Assembly (NCBI GenBank): GCA_036186865.1
Contig: AP025055.1
Location: forward strand, 6,482,312 to 6,546,311
Direction: 5' to 3'
DNA length: 64,000 nt
From: Eustoma russellianum
Taxonomy: Eukaryota; Streptophyta; Magnoliopsida; Gentianales; Gentianaceae
Every line of letters starts with the position of its first letter. Position 1 is the stretch's first letter. A program made the translations under genes and the position numbers. Under the pieces are notes generated by a model. That model saw only the letters and a list, made by a program, of their open reading frames with translations. It had not been told where the DNA came from and did not search any database. This document shows, one piece after another, positions 35,811 to 64,000 of this stretch.

Positions 35811-38443
35811 TGTAGGAGCCGTATAGCACCACTAGAATAGAAGAGGAGGGGGTGAATAGTGTGTGCGGAAAATCTTGTTTTTAAAAACGTTTGGCCCCAA
35901 AAACCCCACTTCTGAAAACAATCCCTGTTTTCAGATCCGGATTTGAAATAATTAAACGACCTAGTTAGAGACCTTCAAAAACTATGAAATTTGGTGATAT
36001 TATACTCTTAGAAGTTCTGAGTATCTCATAAAAATTTTCAAATTACAATTCAACTCCTAACTCTTTGAAAATTTGTTTTTAGTTAGATTGCACGAATCTG
36101 TCAGAAACCGTACTCCGACTTTATAAATTTATTCCGACTAATTGGTAACTCCAAATGGCTGAAAATTTAATGACAAAACCCTTAGGATATGTATTTTGAT
36201 TGGTTGAAATAGTTTTTGAAAATTCATTTGAAAAGTATGTCAACCACGTTGCCGTTCACAACCTTTGTAAATCTAAAAATCAGATTCCACTAGTCTCAGA
36301 ACTGATCACATTTGACTGGCTTATACTTATCCAAATGAGTTGAAACTTGCTCCAAATGAAAAATAAGAGATGTGGCTATGTTTCTGCAAAAGTTTACAAT
36401 TTTTGAAATCCGTTTGATATTTTTACGCTTGCAATAAAATTGATAGAAAATGTTGGAAACTGAAAGTAAAGTGCAATAAAGTAAAGACACCAAGAATTTT
36501 ATACTGGTTCAGTTAAATCAACCTACTCCAGTCTTCGAGGACATCTTCCTCAGTTATCACTAAACACCATAAAACATCTTACCACAAGGGTTGCTGAGTT
36601 ACAGACCAACTCCACCCTTTCACAACAATACAATCAAACAAACAGATCACAGACACCACCACCGAAAGAATGAAGGCTTGATCACACCTTGATCAACCTT
36701 TTACAACAATGAACGTGTTTTGGTGGTATGTTCAAAGCATATACAATATTAAGAATATATGAACAATAGGCTTGAGAGAAGAAGAAGAAGAAAGAAAAGA
36801 AGAAGAAGAAAGTAGTAGAGCCTCTTGCACTTGTGAGAATATGAGTTATAGCCTTGACTTTGTTTTGCACTACTTCTCTTCCTTTTAAGCTTGCTTGGCC
36901 GCCCCCTAGGGCATCTCTTCATTCTTGAGAATTCTCTTTAACGCCCTTGGAAGATTGTCTTGTGTAGATATGACACAATCTTGCTTACTTGGTACATTAT
37001 GATTTGATTGATGAATTGGCCTTGCTTACTTAGAACTTGATGATTGGTCCAACTTGTCATCATTTTAATGAGCTATGAAATCTGAGAATAACTTGAAAAA
37101 CATGTGCCAAAAAGAATTTAAAATTTTTCCAAACAATCACCATTCAATCCATTCAATTTTGGGAAGAAAATTAAGCACCATTAACCACCTAAAAATTGGC
37201 CACCTCTAGTATCACATGCTGAAATTTTCAGTATGTGTCTAATGTGAACTCTTTTGAATTGTTACCTTGTGTAGTTCCCTCTTTTATGTCACTAACCTTG
37301 TGTGGCATATTCTACACCAATTAAGATGCCAACTAAGCTCTACATAGGCTCCATCAAGGCTGCAAATGGCATGTGAGAAGACTTGTACATGTGCTGAATT
37401 TTGTTTTAGTAAACTTTGTCAAATAATGCACAATAATTACACATATATGGTAAATTCCAATCAGCTGTAATTTGAATTTTCTAGAACACTTTAATATGTC
37501 TTGAATGTGTAAAAAGTGTCTAGATACATGGTATAACTCATGCCAAAAACGTTCCATGTGTTGTGTTCGTAGAAAACCGAATTTTCGACTTTCGTCGATT
37601 ACGCGATTTTTCTCCGATTAAATTCAAAATTTTTGCACATGTTATATATATTATGTCACAAATAATATACACAAAATAAAGTAGATATTCAGCTCTAATG
37701 GCTGATTAAGAGGCCTCCCCATGTGCTTAAAAATTGAATTTGAATTTTCCACAATTTGGCCTAAATTGTGGGTGATTTGTGTGTGCCAACATGGAATGAT
37801 TTAGTGACTGGATATCTTTATATGGCAATTACGTGACACGTTTGCAAAGTTTCGGTAGTCACCCGATACGACAATTTTCTGTTTATAACCTTATAGCGTG
37901 TCGTTATATTTTTGCCATCACCATGACATATCATATGATATAAGACCTGAATATACTCATAAATATGAGGTGTATAAGTTGTGTGACATTGACGTATAAT
38001 ATATGTAACGTGTTGGTAGTACGTCGGATATATGTGTATTGTGCCTTTTTAAAAAAATATGAATATATATATAATATATATATGTAGGTGTGTATATTGA
38101 GTGGGTAAGGAGACTTTCCATTTTCAATTTGTTGCCATCAAGCTTTGTCCAAATATGTCTCCATTTAATGAACTAGTTAGTTCATTAACTTAAGCACTTT
38201 ACTTAGTGAACTAGTTTAGTTCATTAATTGCGGCAACTGAAAATAGTTCAAATACAACAAATGTTTGTCATATGATGTAAGCTTTAACTCTTCATGGCTT
38301 GTTAGTACGGAAACAATATATATAAAGCATATGAGGCATGTATATCATAAAAACGTGTCAAGTAATAAATTTATCATGCATTTCGTAAACTCGTACTATT
38401 TAAATTATGCATTTGTAAATAATTCAAACATTTTTTCTCAACA
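35811..38443 (-). mobile_element. 3' LTR of copia copy B
   Basis: It runs TGTAGGAGCCGTATAGC to TTTTTTCTCAACA, 2,633 bp. A block near 36,700-36,860 with a GAAGAAGAAGAAAGAAAAG purine run appears identical to 41,600-41,750 in the partner LTR. The polypurine tract inside (38,444 onward) is decayed. Confidence 0.88.
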
Positions 38444-38715
38444 ATCTCTTCCTTCGGTGATTTACAAAATAACACTGGTTCATGATTTAAATATAATTGC
38501 TCCCCCTCAAATTAGGCACACATTCGAATTTTGAATTTTGAATTTTATAGTATCGTTGTCTCCCCCTTAAATTGTGCAATCATGCTCTCTTTCTCCCTTA
38601 AATCATGCACCTTTCTCCCCTTTTATTTTGTAAATAATATCAAAAGTGCATGTAAAAAAATATAATATATTAACAAAAATCATACATTTCAAGTGCGTTC
38701 TTAAGGGTTATTTAT

Positions 38716-40667
38716 TCAACCCTTTGCAAATATACCTTTTGGTACCCAAACTTGGGTGACCTTCCTAGGTCTTCCAAAAGGTAAGAAAAGAGATGAAGAA
38801 GCAATGTAATAGATGTTCGGAGTAAATCCGTTTGGTCTTTGGCCGAGAATCCCATTATGCACAAAGTATGGTTTTCGTTTTTGATATGCATTCGGTTTCT
38901 ATGAATAGTTTGTGATCTAGATGCATTAGACTTATATGAATATCGTGTTTCATCAATGGTTTCCTTTCATCTCGATATAGTACGTGATTGTACTTTGTAT
39001 GTGATGAAAAAGAAGGAGTATGATGAGATACAATGGGTTGTGCAGTAGACATCTTCTTAGGTTGCGTAGTTGTTTTGAATGAATGCGGTTTCTTAGATAA
39101 AACAAAGTTGGTAGACTTATTTTGTACTTTATTATCTTTCACATACCCAAATCCGGTTTTATCATTTTCATGCTTTTGGGAAGAAATAAGACGATCTAGC
39201 ATACTTGTACCCTTATCGAATTGTTTTATCGTCTTTTCTAGAGCTTTGTTCCTTGATCTTAAATCTGAGATCTCAGATTTAATTTCATTATTCTCCGTTG
39301 TCAAAGATAAAATTTCAGACTTTAATGAATTTATCATACAAGAAGACTCTTCTTTTTAATCATTTAATTTAGATACAAGATTCGAGTTAGAAGATTCTAA
39401 CAATTTCTTGTCTTCAATTAAATGTTTATTTTCTTTTGCAAGAGCCTTAGAGAACTTATGCAGCTTAAGATATTGACTAAACAAATCATCGTAAAAGGGT
39501 TCAGAATCAGAATCAGAATCACAATCAGAAGATACCTCGTTTGATGATTTGGATGCAAAGCATATTTGTGCCGTCTGTTCTTCGGTACCATCATTCTCAG
39601 AGTCAGATGAGTCACTCCAAGTGGAGGCTTTGAGAGCTCTTCTTGAATTCCTTTGTCTAGGTTCTGAGACAGGTCTATTTTTGTTCCAGTCCTTGTCACG
39701 GTTTTTGTTTGTTTGTTTGACTTTGTTCGGCCAGTCATATGACAAGTGTCCAAGTTTCCCACATTCATAGCACTTTATGTCCTCATTATTTTTATTTTTA
39801 TGATTCTTAGATGAATTGGGCTTAGGTTTGCTTTCAATCGATTTTTTCATGATCTTTCTTAATCTTTTAGCCAACGTGATTAGATCTTCATCATCAGAAT
39901 CTGTGTCACTATCATCTACGCGATCATAAGAAGTAGAGACGTATTCATTTGATTTAAATGCTATAACCTTATCTTGTTTAGAAGTAGATTCAGAATTTCT
40001 TAAAGTGAGTTTGTTTTCATATACCTTTAATGATCCAATCAATTCCTCTATTTTTATTGATTTTGTTTCCTTACTTTCCTCAATCGTCGTGACTTTGGGT
40101 CCTATTCGGATGGGACACTTCTTAGCACCTTTTGTATTTTTTCTTGTGTAGAAAAAGATTTTCCAAGAGACTCAAGAGAATTGTAGATGTTAGTCAAGCG
40201 TAACTCCATATCAACAATAGATTCGTTTGGCAATAATTTAAAAGACTCAAGAGTAGACATAAGCATATTTATTTTAGACTCTTTAACTTGATTAGTCCCT
40301 TCGTGTTTCATTTCAAGAATTCTCCACATCTCTTGGGCACTAGAGCAATTTGACACATAACTCGATTCACTTTTACTCAATCTGTCTAAAAGAAGTTGCA
40401 TGGCTTTAGCGTTCATACTCAATTTCTTTTTGTCGTCACTAGTATATTCTTGTTTTGGTTTTACGACCTCTAGTGTGACACCATCAATGATAGACAACTT
40501 AGAAGGGATGAAAGGATCATCTTCTATAATAGACCACAGGTCTATATCAATGGTCATAAATAAAAGTTTCATTCTAAGTTTCCATTGTATAAAAGACTCA
40601 CCATCGAAAAGAGGAGGCCTCACGGTTGACATTCATTCTTGCTCGGTTTTGTAAATAGTGGTTGCCA
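38716..40667 (-). pseudogene. gag: gag of copia copy B (UBN2-type capsid and zinc knuckle), interrupted
   Basis: It starts MATTIYKTEQE at 40,667, followed by a stop and then MSTVRPPLFDGESFIQWKLR (40,632). The capsid part to 40,102 has DIDLWSIIEDDPF, MNAKAMQLLLDRLSKSE and EMWRILEMKHEGT, and ends PSE-amber at 40,102-40,104, the same place as in copy A. A one-base frameshift follows. The next frame, 40,042-39,356, has DDSDTDSDDEDLITLAKRLR and the zinc knuckle CYECGKLGHLSYDW, whose last Cys has become Trp. After another stop, 39,337-38,855 is coiled-coil-like. The shifted end RPRKVTQVWVPKGIFAKG stops at 38,716. Protease and everything after it is absent. Confidence 0.85.
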
Positions 40668-40710
40668 TCTCACAAAGATTGTTGGATCCTCTTGTCGTGA
40701 GTGTGCCTGC

Positions 40711-40722
40711 GCTCTGATACCA
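40711..40722 (-). other. Primer binding site of copia copy B
   Basis: The minus strand reads TGGTATCAGAGC exactly, two bases after the 5' LTR end (TCCTACA). It is the tRNA-iMet site used by most plant copia elements. Confidence 0.92.
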
Positions 40723-40724
40723 CT

Positions 40725-43402
40725 TGTAGGACCTGTATAGCACCACTAGAAGGGGGGGGAGGTTGAATAGTGTGTGCGGAAAATCTTGTTTTTAAAAAGT
40801 TTGGCCCAAAACCCCACTTCTGAAAGCAATCCCTGTTTTCAGATACTGATTTGAAATAATTAAACGATCTAGTTAGAGACCTCCACAAATTATGAAATTT
40901 GTTGAGATTCTACTCTCAGATGTTCTGAGTAACTCATAAAAATTTCAAATTAAAATCCAACTCCTAACTCTTTGAAAAAAATTTTTTGGTCAGATTGCGC
41001 GAATCTGCCAAAAACTTTACTCCGACTTGAAAATTTTATTCCGACTAATTGGTAACTACAAATGGTCTGAAAATTTAATGACAAAATTTTAATGGTTTGA
41101 AACAGTTTTTGTAAATTCCTTTGGAAAGTATGTCAACCACGTTGACGTTCTCAACCTTTGCAAATCTTAAAATCAGATTGCACTAGTCTCAGAACTGATC
41201 ACGTTTGACTGACTTATACTTATCCAAATAAGTTGAAACTTACGCCAAATGAAAACTAATAGGCGTGCTTATGTTTCTGCAAAATTTTACGATTTTTGAA
41301 ATTATTTTGCTATTTTTACTCTTGCAATGAAATTGATGCAAAATGTAGGAAACTCAAAGTAAAGTGCAGCAAAGTAAAGACACCAAAGATTTTATACTGG
41401 TTCGGTTAAATCAACCTACTCTAGTCTTTGAGGACACCTTCCTCGGTTATCACTAAAGACAATAAAACACCTTATCATAAGTGTTGCTGGAGTTACACAC
41501 AAACTTCACCTTTTCACAAAAAACACAATCAAGCAAACAGATCACAGACACCACCACCGAACGAATGAAGGCTTGATTACACCTTGATCAACCTTTTACA
41601 ACAATGAACGTGTTTTGGTGGTATGTTCAAAGCATATACAATATTAAGAATATATGAACAATAGGCTTGAGAGAAGAAGAAGAAGAAAGAAAAGAAGAAG
41701 AAGAAAGTAGTAGAGTCTCTTGCACTTGTGAAAATATGAGTTATAGCCTTGACTTTGTTTTGCACTACTTCTCTTCCTTTTAAGCTTGCTTGGCAGCCCC
41801 CTAGGGCATCTCTTCATTCTTGAGAATTTTCTTTAATACCATTGGAAGATTGTCTTGTGTAGATATGTCACAATCTTGCTTACTTGGCACATTATGATTT
41901 GATTGATGACTTGGCCTTGCTTATTTGGCACTTGATGATTGGTCCCACTTGTCATTATTTTAATGAGATGTGAAATCTGAGATTAACTTGCAAAACATGT
42001 GCCAAAAAGAATTCAAAATGTTGTCAAACAATCACCATTCAACCCCTTCAATTTTGGGAAGCAAATTAAGCACCATTAACCACCTGAAAATTGGCCACCT
42101 CTAGTATCACATGCTGAAATTTTCAGCATGTGTCCAATGTGAACTATTTTGAATTGTTACCTTGTGTAGTTCCCTCTTTTATGTCATTAACCTTGTGTGG
42201 CATATTCTCCACCAATTAAGATGCCAACTAAGCTCCACATAGGCTCCATCAAGGCTGCAAATGGCGTGTGAGAAGACTTGTACATGTGCAGAATTTTATT
42301 TTAGTAAACTTTGTCAAATAATGCACAATAATTACACATATATGGTAAATTCCAATGAGCCCTAATTTGAATTTTTTAGAACACTTTAACATGCCTTGAA
42401 TGTGTAAAAAGTTTCTAGATACATGTTATAACTCATGCCAAAAATGTTCCATGTGTTGTGTTTGTAGAGAACCGAATTTTCAACTTTCGTCGATTGCGCG
42501 ATTTTTCTCCGATTAAATTCAAAATTTTTGCACATGTCATATATATTATGTCACACATAATATAAACAAAATAAATTAGATATTCAGCTCTAATGGCTGA
42601 TTAAGAGGCGCCCCCCATGTGCTAAAAAGTAGAATTTGAATTCTCCACAATTTGGCCTAAATTGTGGGTGATTTATGTGTGACAACATGGAATGATTTAG
42701 TGCCTGAATTTAGCATGTGAGCCACGAAATTTTGGCTATTTTTGAAGTATATGGGCTGGCTATCTTAATATAGAAAGTACGTGACACGTTGGCGAAGTTT
42801 CGGTAGTCACCCATTACGATCATTTTATGTTTATAACCTTGTAACATGTCGTTATAATTTTGTCATCACCATGACTTATATCATATGATATAAGACCTGA
42901 ATATACTCATAAATATGAGGTGTATATAGTGGTGTGCCATTGACATACGTTTGTAATATATGCAATATGCCGGTAGTACGTCGGAATATATGTGTATTGT
43001 GCCTTTTTTAAAAAAAATCTGAATATATATATAATATATATATGTAGGCGTGTATATTGAGTGGGTAAAGAGACTTTTCATTTTCAATTTGTTGCCATCA
43101 ATCTTTGTCCAAATATGTCTCCATTTAATGAATTAGTTATTTCATTAACTTAAGCACTTTACCTAATGAACTAGTTTAGTTCATTAATTGAGGCACCTGA
43201 AAATAGTTCAAAGACAACAAATGTTTGTCATATGATGTAAGCTTTAATGCTTCATGGCTTGTTAGTACGGCAACAAATATATAAAGCATATGAGGCATGT
43301 ATATCATAAAAACGTGCCAAGTAATAATTTTATCATACATTTCGTAAACTTGTACTATTTAAATTATGCATTTATAAATCATTCAAACACTCTTTCTCAA
43401 CA
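40725..43402 (-). mobile_element. 5' LTR of copia copy B
   Basis: It runs TGTAGGACCTGTATAGC to CTCTTTCTCAACA, 2,678 bp. The 20-bp palindrome is at 42,875-42,894, and the hairpin CACATGCTGAAATTTTCAGC is near 42,107. It is collinear with 35,811-38,443. Confidence 0.9.
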
Positions 43403-43734
43403 GCTTTTTCTTCCAAACCATGTGTAAGAGGGGTAATGCTTTTTTATGTCGAATTTCTTTTTTCCTTTTATTTTAGTGGGACAAAATATTTGTGTCATGT
43501 CTTTTTAATTATTTATCTTGTGTAGTAACAATTAAATATTACATTACCCATCCCATCTTGCAATTATTTATTTACCATTCCCAAATCATTAGATATCTTA
43601 CTTCCATTTACTTAGATTATAATAATATGATCACATCACAACAAATTGTCAAGTATAATGTCATGGCCACTTAATATACTTTGTTAGTTTATTGGATATC
43701 ATTGGGATAATAAGAAAACAAAGAGGGTGTGACA
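43403..43734 (-). mobile_element. Gypsy LTR, partial right copy, second segment
   Basis: It resumes the gypsy LTR after copia B and matches 31,860-32,190. It ends GAGGGTGTGACA, the outer terminus of the compound element. Confidence 0.85.
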
Positions 43735-43979
43735 CACTGCACCGCGCACGCGCCTCATGCACCGCCCATGTGCCTCCACGTCGCCGGCGTGTCTGGCCCA
43801 TGCGGTGCCACTAACACCGCCGCCTTCTACCAGAATTCATCTTATACAATTTCCAACCTTATTCTTTTCTTCAAATCATGCAAAATCCAAACATATGCCA
43901 CCATCAAATTTATCTGAAATCCATACCAATTCACAAAATTTACCACACATATGATCATACATATATCATAGATTATATA
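43735..43979. other. Flank of the gypsy locus, nothing recognised
   Basis: A short GC-rich patch (CACCGCGCACGCGCC, CACGTCGCCGGCG) is followed by ordinary AT-rich DNA. Two overlapping open frames here have no known domain. This is where the pre-insertion flank resumes. Confidence 0.4.
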
Positions 43980-44775
43980 TGTAGCGATCTATTCTGGGTC
44001 CTAGTAATTGAAATAGTTCACCCGTCCTATTCTGCTACGAGAAATACAAGGCATTGATGCCAGTCAAGTACACGTCAGCAAGTGACGCAAGATAATGTCA
44101 CCGGAAGTCATAAAATAAAAATCCTAAAAATAATCACCAATCAATAATATAAAATGTCTATGCAATTTCGAATCTATTACATTGTCGAAGCTTAACCTAA
44201 TTTTGGTGAAGTCTTGAAATATCGATCTAAAATCCATAAGGTACAAGTCTCGAAATAAATACATAAGTAAATCTCCTCGGCAACTGTTGAGTCATCAATA
44301 TCTCCACTCCGACACATCCTCTACAAACTCTAGGTCGTAACCTCGATTATCTGCTAACATCATTAAAGTAAAGTATGAGTAAAAAACATCGCTCAGCAAG
44401 TAACCTTCTTGTACTCACTATGGGATCATATAAGGGAAAACATGTGTAATAAATAATTAAACAACATAGAAAGCATCAACTTTCCCCTTTGCAAATAAAG
44501 TTACTATAATACCCTCATGATCACACAATCAATCAAGTCAACGATGTCGCAAAGTCGAGTATCCACTCATAGGCCAATCAATAGTTAGTCACAATCAAAA
44601 TCCGATGATGTAATTTCTAAATCGATGCGATGCAAGTCAAAATCAATTTTTCAATTTCAAATTCCTAAATTCTAATTTTTGATGCGATACGATAAAATTT
44701 TTGAGACGATGCGATTTTCAATATTCGATTCCAAATATAATTCCGATGCGATGGCTAAGGGGAGACATCATATGA
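43980..44775 (-). mobile_element. LTR fragment of the L2 family
   Basis: It starts TGTAGCGATC and matches 11,455-11,717 joined to 14,797-15,010 across the solo-LTR insertion (GAGAAATACAAGGC, GAAGTCATAAAAT, AGTATGAG, CAAGTAACC). It therefore preserves the empty site ATCAATATC near 44,312. It fades into copia-3 sequence near 44,780. Confidence 0.65.
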
Positions 44776-44799
44776 TTAACTTTTTTGGCTAGACATTTC

Positions 44800-46660
44800 A
44801 GACTGCTCAGATAACACTCTTACCGCCACCCCTACCGCGTCTCCCGCCACAATCGAGGCCGATGCCGATGCTTCTGCATCTATCCCAGATCCACCTTCAG
44901 ATGATGTTCGGTAAGTGGTAGGTGAGCCTGCTCTTAGTACTGATATATTGGTTCATAATGATAATAGTATTACTAATCTTAAGGTACCCAGAGAGAGCAT
45001 ATATGTTCTTCCTACTAGGAGTACTCGGGACATCCCACCAGCGAGATATTCTCCAGAACGTGTCTTTTGAACCAGCAGATACCCCATTAGAAATATGGTC
45101 AGGGGGAGTGTGTCATATCCAGTAAAGGCGTTCACTACGAGTCTATACAACCAAGGAATTCAAAAACGGCACAAGAAGCAAAGCAATCGGATGAATGTAG
45201 GTTGGCTATGGAGGCTGAAATAAAGGCGCTTTAACAAAAATGGACGTGGGAAAAATGCAGCCTCCTAGAATGAAAGCGACCAGGTGGATGTAGGTGGGTG
45301 TTCACGATCAAACAAAATGCAGATGGATCTATAGAAATGTATAAAGCCTGACTCGTAGCAAAAGGATACACTCAGAAAAGCAGAATTGCTTATGACAAGA
45401 CGTTTTCTCCAGTGGCAAAGATAGATACGATCCGTATATTGTTTTCGATAGCAGCAAACAAAGACTGGATACTCCATCAGTTTGACGTGACGAATACCTT
45501 TCTTCATGGGGATGTGAAAGAAGAAGTCTACATAGAAGCTCCACAAGGCTTCGAGGACAGTTTTAAGAATAGAGAAGTATGTCGACTCAGAAAAGCACTC
45601 TATGGGCTGAAACGGTCACCACAAGCATAGTTTGGACATTACTGCAGCTATGAAAAAGTATAGATATAAACAAAGCAACTCAGATCATACTCTGTTCATA
45701 GAAAGACAAAAAGATTTGGTGACCTGCTTGATTATTTATGTTGCTGATATGATACTAACCGGAATTGACCACGAAGAAATGACAATGCTGAAAGACTATC
45801 TATTTACAGAGTTTGAAATAACAGACTTGGGAGAGCTAAAATACTTTCTTGAAATTGAGGTACTGAGATCTAGAAATGGGATATTTTTCGCTCAACGGAA
45901 TTATGTTCTGGACTTGCTCACTAAGATAGGAATGGTAGACTGTAAAATAGTTGATAATACAAGTGAACCATGTACTCAGAATTAAACAAGAAGGAACACC
46001 AACGTAAAAAGGAAGGTATCAGTGATTGGTTGGAAAGCTGATTTACTTAGCTCTCACCAGGCCAAAACAACATATGCAGTTGGAATTGTGAGCCAGTTTA
46101 TGCATCATCCACAAATGGAACACATGGATGCAGTATTGAGGATCTTACGATATCTAAAGGGCACAGTAGGACATGGACTCATGTTCAAGAAGAATGGACA
46201 TCTTGACATCGAGGCATACACAGATGCAGACTGGGTCGGCAACCCAAACAATAAATCTACCTCTGATATTTTACTTTTGCCGGAGGAAACCTAGTGATGT
46301 GGAAAAGCAAAAAAAACAGAAGGTGGTAGTACTTTCAAGTGCAGAGGCAGAATTTCGAGGTATCGCTAAAGGAATAACAAAATTATATGGCTGAAAAATG
46401 TGCTAACTGGAATTGGTTTCCCACTAAGTCGTCCAAGTCAACTAAGATGTGACAATAAGGCAACAATAAGAAATTCAAAATCTTGTACAGCATGATCGAA
46501 CCAAGCATGTGGAAGTTGACCAACTTTATCAAAGAAAAATTGAGGATGACACAGTAGAACTCCCATTTGTGAAGTCCGAGGACCAACTCGCGGATATACT
46601 TACTAAAGCTATGATAGGAAGGGTATTCACTGAAGCACTATCAAGTTGAGCATTGGCGAC
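44800..46660 (+). pseudogene. Ty1/copia 3' half (copia-3): linker, reverse transcriptase and RNase H
   Basis: After a linker (VPRESIYVLPTRSTRDIPP near 45,000), RT reads EIKAL-stop-QKWTWEKC, CRWVFTIKQNADGSIEMYKA and FSPVAKIDTIRILFSIAANK. The frame 45,412-45,630 has FDVTNTFLHGDVKEEVYIEA and LYGLKRSPQA. After a stop, 45,632-45,985 has SNSDHTLFIERQ and IIYVADMILTG, where YVDD has become YVAD, followed by TDLGELKYFLEIEVLRS. RNase H is at 46,022-46,394 (RILRYLKGTVGHGL, AYTDADWVGNPNNKST, SSAEAEFRGIAKG) with a frameshift. Gag, protease and integrase are missing. It is close to copia-1, sharing QSNSDHTLF. It lies just downstream of the sugar transporter and points toward it. Confidence 0.88.
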
Positions 46661-46682
46661 CCCACTGTTCAATGTGAGAGAG

Positions 46683-46864
46683 TGTATTAGAAAGGAAACA
46701 AATCCAAATTAAGAGGAAATTATGCAATCAGCGTAAAATCAAATCGTTTGTAATTATCGTAATTATTTTTGTTACTATAGTTAGAGATACAGGATTGTTA
46801 TAATAGGACAACGAATGTACAATTGAAATTGAAAGAACAAGAATATTTTTTCCTTCCATTTGAC
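46683..46864 (+). mobile_element. 3' LTR of copia-3 (short)
   Basis: It starts TGTATTAGAAAGG after the purine-rich GTGAGAGAG and ends CCATTTGACA, about 182 bp. It comes directly after the end of the RNase H region, as expected. It ends 130 bp from the sugar-transporter stop codon and so may overlap that gene's 3' untranslated region. No 5' partner is in the window. Confidence 0.55.
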
Positions 46865-46993
46865 ACTGCTCCATTGCGAACAATATCCCTCCATGTAGGA
46901 AAGAACATGAAACTTAAATGGAAGGTCTATATGATCCAATGAGTAGAAACAAAAGCAGGATCTCCAATTTACTTGAGCCTGATCTTCATTAGA
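46865..46993 (-). other. Likely 3' untranslated region of the sugar transporter
   Basis: These 129 bases lie between the transporter stop codon and the copia-3 LTR. No clear AATAAA was seen on the minus strand, so the poly(A) site may be within the LTR. This is inference from position only. Confidence 0.35.
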
Positions 46994-63793
<16,800 letters not shown>

Positions 63794-64000
63794 GACTCCG
63801 TCCACCCTCTGTGCTGCCGTCACACGACTTACGGATGCGACGGCTGGTTGAGTTGTTCGTTTGATTCAGAAACACATGAACAGCTGGACAGAGACGGAAA
63901 TAATTTTCAGTGGCAGTTCTAAATGATGTTGAGATCACTGTTCTTTTTTTTGGTGCAAGTTGATTTGTAGGACTAGAGCTATTAAATAGGCCACCTACTA
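63794..64000 (-). promoter_or_regulatory. Putative 5' leader and core promoter of the sugar transporter
   Basis: The minus-strand sequence upstream of the start codon has a TATA-like CCTATTTAATAG near 63,976-63,987, about 185 bases before the ATG. A leader with an in-frame stop and no intervening in-frame ATG follows. The call rests on position and base composition only. The window ends here, so distal elements are not visible. Confidence 0.35.

Larger units (their letters stand above)
35811..43402 (-). mobile_element. Non-autonomous gag-only Ty1/copia element, copy B
   Basis: The copy has a 3' LTR at 35,811-38,443, an internal region at 38,444-40,724 (2,281 bp) and a 5' LTR at 40,725-43,402. 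The flanks are GCCTT (35,806-35,810) and GCTTT (43,403-43,407), one mismatch from a 5-bp target duplication in the gypsy LTR; the intact relative near 31,860 reads GCCTT. Domain content is identical to copy A: gag only, ending at the same place. The two LTRs resemble each other more than those of copy A, so A and B are separate insertions. Confidence 0.88.
16003..43734 (-). mobile_element. Compound Ty3/gypsy (Tekay-like chromovirus) locus: LTR-int-LTR-int-LTR
   Basis: From left to right on the plus strand the locus holds a truncated LTR (16,003-17,156), internal region 1 (17,157-29,313, split by copia copy A), a complete LTR (29,314-32,190), deleted internal region 2 (32,191-34,880) and a partial LTR (34,881-35,810 and 43,403-43,734, split by copia copy B). 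The central LTR has a primer binding site on its left and a polypurine tract on its right, so it serves both internal regions. The outer flanks CACAG (15,998-16,002) and CACTG (43,735-43,739) look like a diverged 5-bp target duplication. Domain order in the internal regions is gag, protease, RT, RNase H, integrase, chromodomain, all on the minus strand and all broken. Confidence 0.85.

Noticed and set aside
39033..39359. 108-codon plus-strand frame
   Set aside because: It is antisense to gag of copia copy B.
43735..43860. GC-rich patch as a CpG-type promoter or exon
   Set aside because: It is short, without TATA, splice or coding features. It is simply the flank of the gypsy element.

Overview
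This window is nuclear DNA from a flowering plant, almost certainly a eudicot, but the species cannot be named from the sequence. The evidence is a many-exon ERD6-like sugar transporter, plant-type Ty1/copia and chromodomain Ty3/gypsy retrotransposons with the plant tRNA-iMet primer binding site, plant tRNA-derived SINEs, and hAT-like and Mutator-like MITEs. The window is AT-rich. I found no bacterial operons, CRISPR array, rRNA or ordinary tRNA gene.

Layout. 1-11,424 is a graveyard of broken elements. It holds the end of a long LTR, a foldback repeat, a plus-strand copia remnant with its 5' LTR, a 64-bp minisatellite, a minus-strand copia remnant carrying a SINE with a perfect 17-bp target duplication, and two MITEs. 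11,425-16,002 is an LTR-like repeat split by a solo LTR (11,718-14,796) flanked by perfect 5-bp duplications.

16,003-43,734 is one compound Ty3/gypsy (Tekay-like chromovirus) locus of the form LTR-internal-LTR-internal-LTR on the minus strand, with two internal deletions. Two copies of one gag-only copia family are nested in it: copy A at 18,547-26,400 and copy B at 35,811-43,402. That family has unusually long LTRs (2.6-2.8 kb) around a 2.2-2.3 kb internal region that encodes only gag and stops where protease would normally begin. Six LTRs or LTR pieces of the family lie in this window. 43,980-46,864 holds another LTR fragment and a plus-strand copia 3' half.

46,994-63,793 (minus strand) is the only apparently functional host gene. 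It is an 18-exon ERD6-like monosaccharide transporter whose exons join without any frameshift into a 463-residue, 12-helix protein. Several introns are swollen by transposons. Intron 10 holds a full copia element with both LTRs, intron 1 holds a 2.3 kb LTR-like insertion plus SINEs and microsatellites, introns 4, 8 and 15 hold SINEs, and intron 4 holds a Mutator-like hairpin MITE. Intron 2 has a GC donor instead of GT.

Nothing here is an unknown enzymatic system. The most notable things are the gag-only long-LTR copia family with a shared amber codon, its nesting inside a tandemly fused gypsy element, and an intact sugar transporter that has tolerated about 15 kb of intronic DNA. All coordinates and splice sites come from reading the sequence by eye. 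No database search or alignment program was run.
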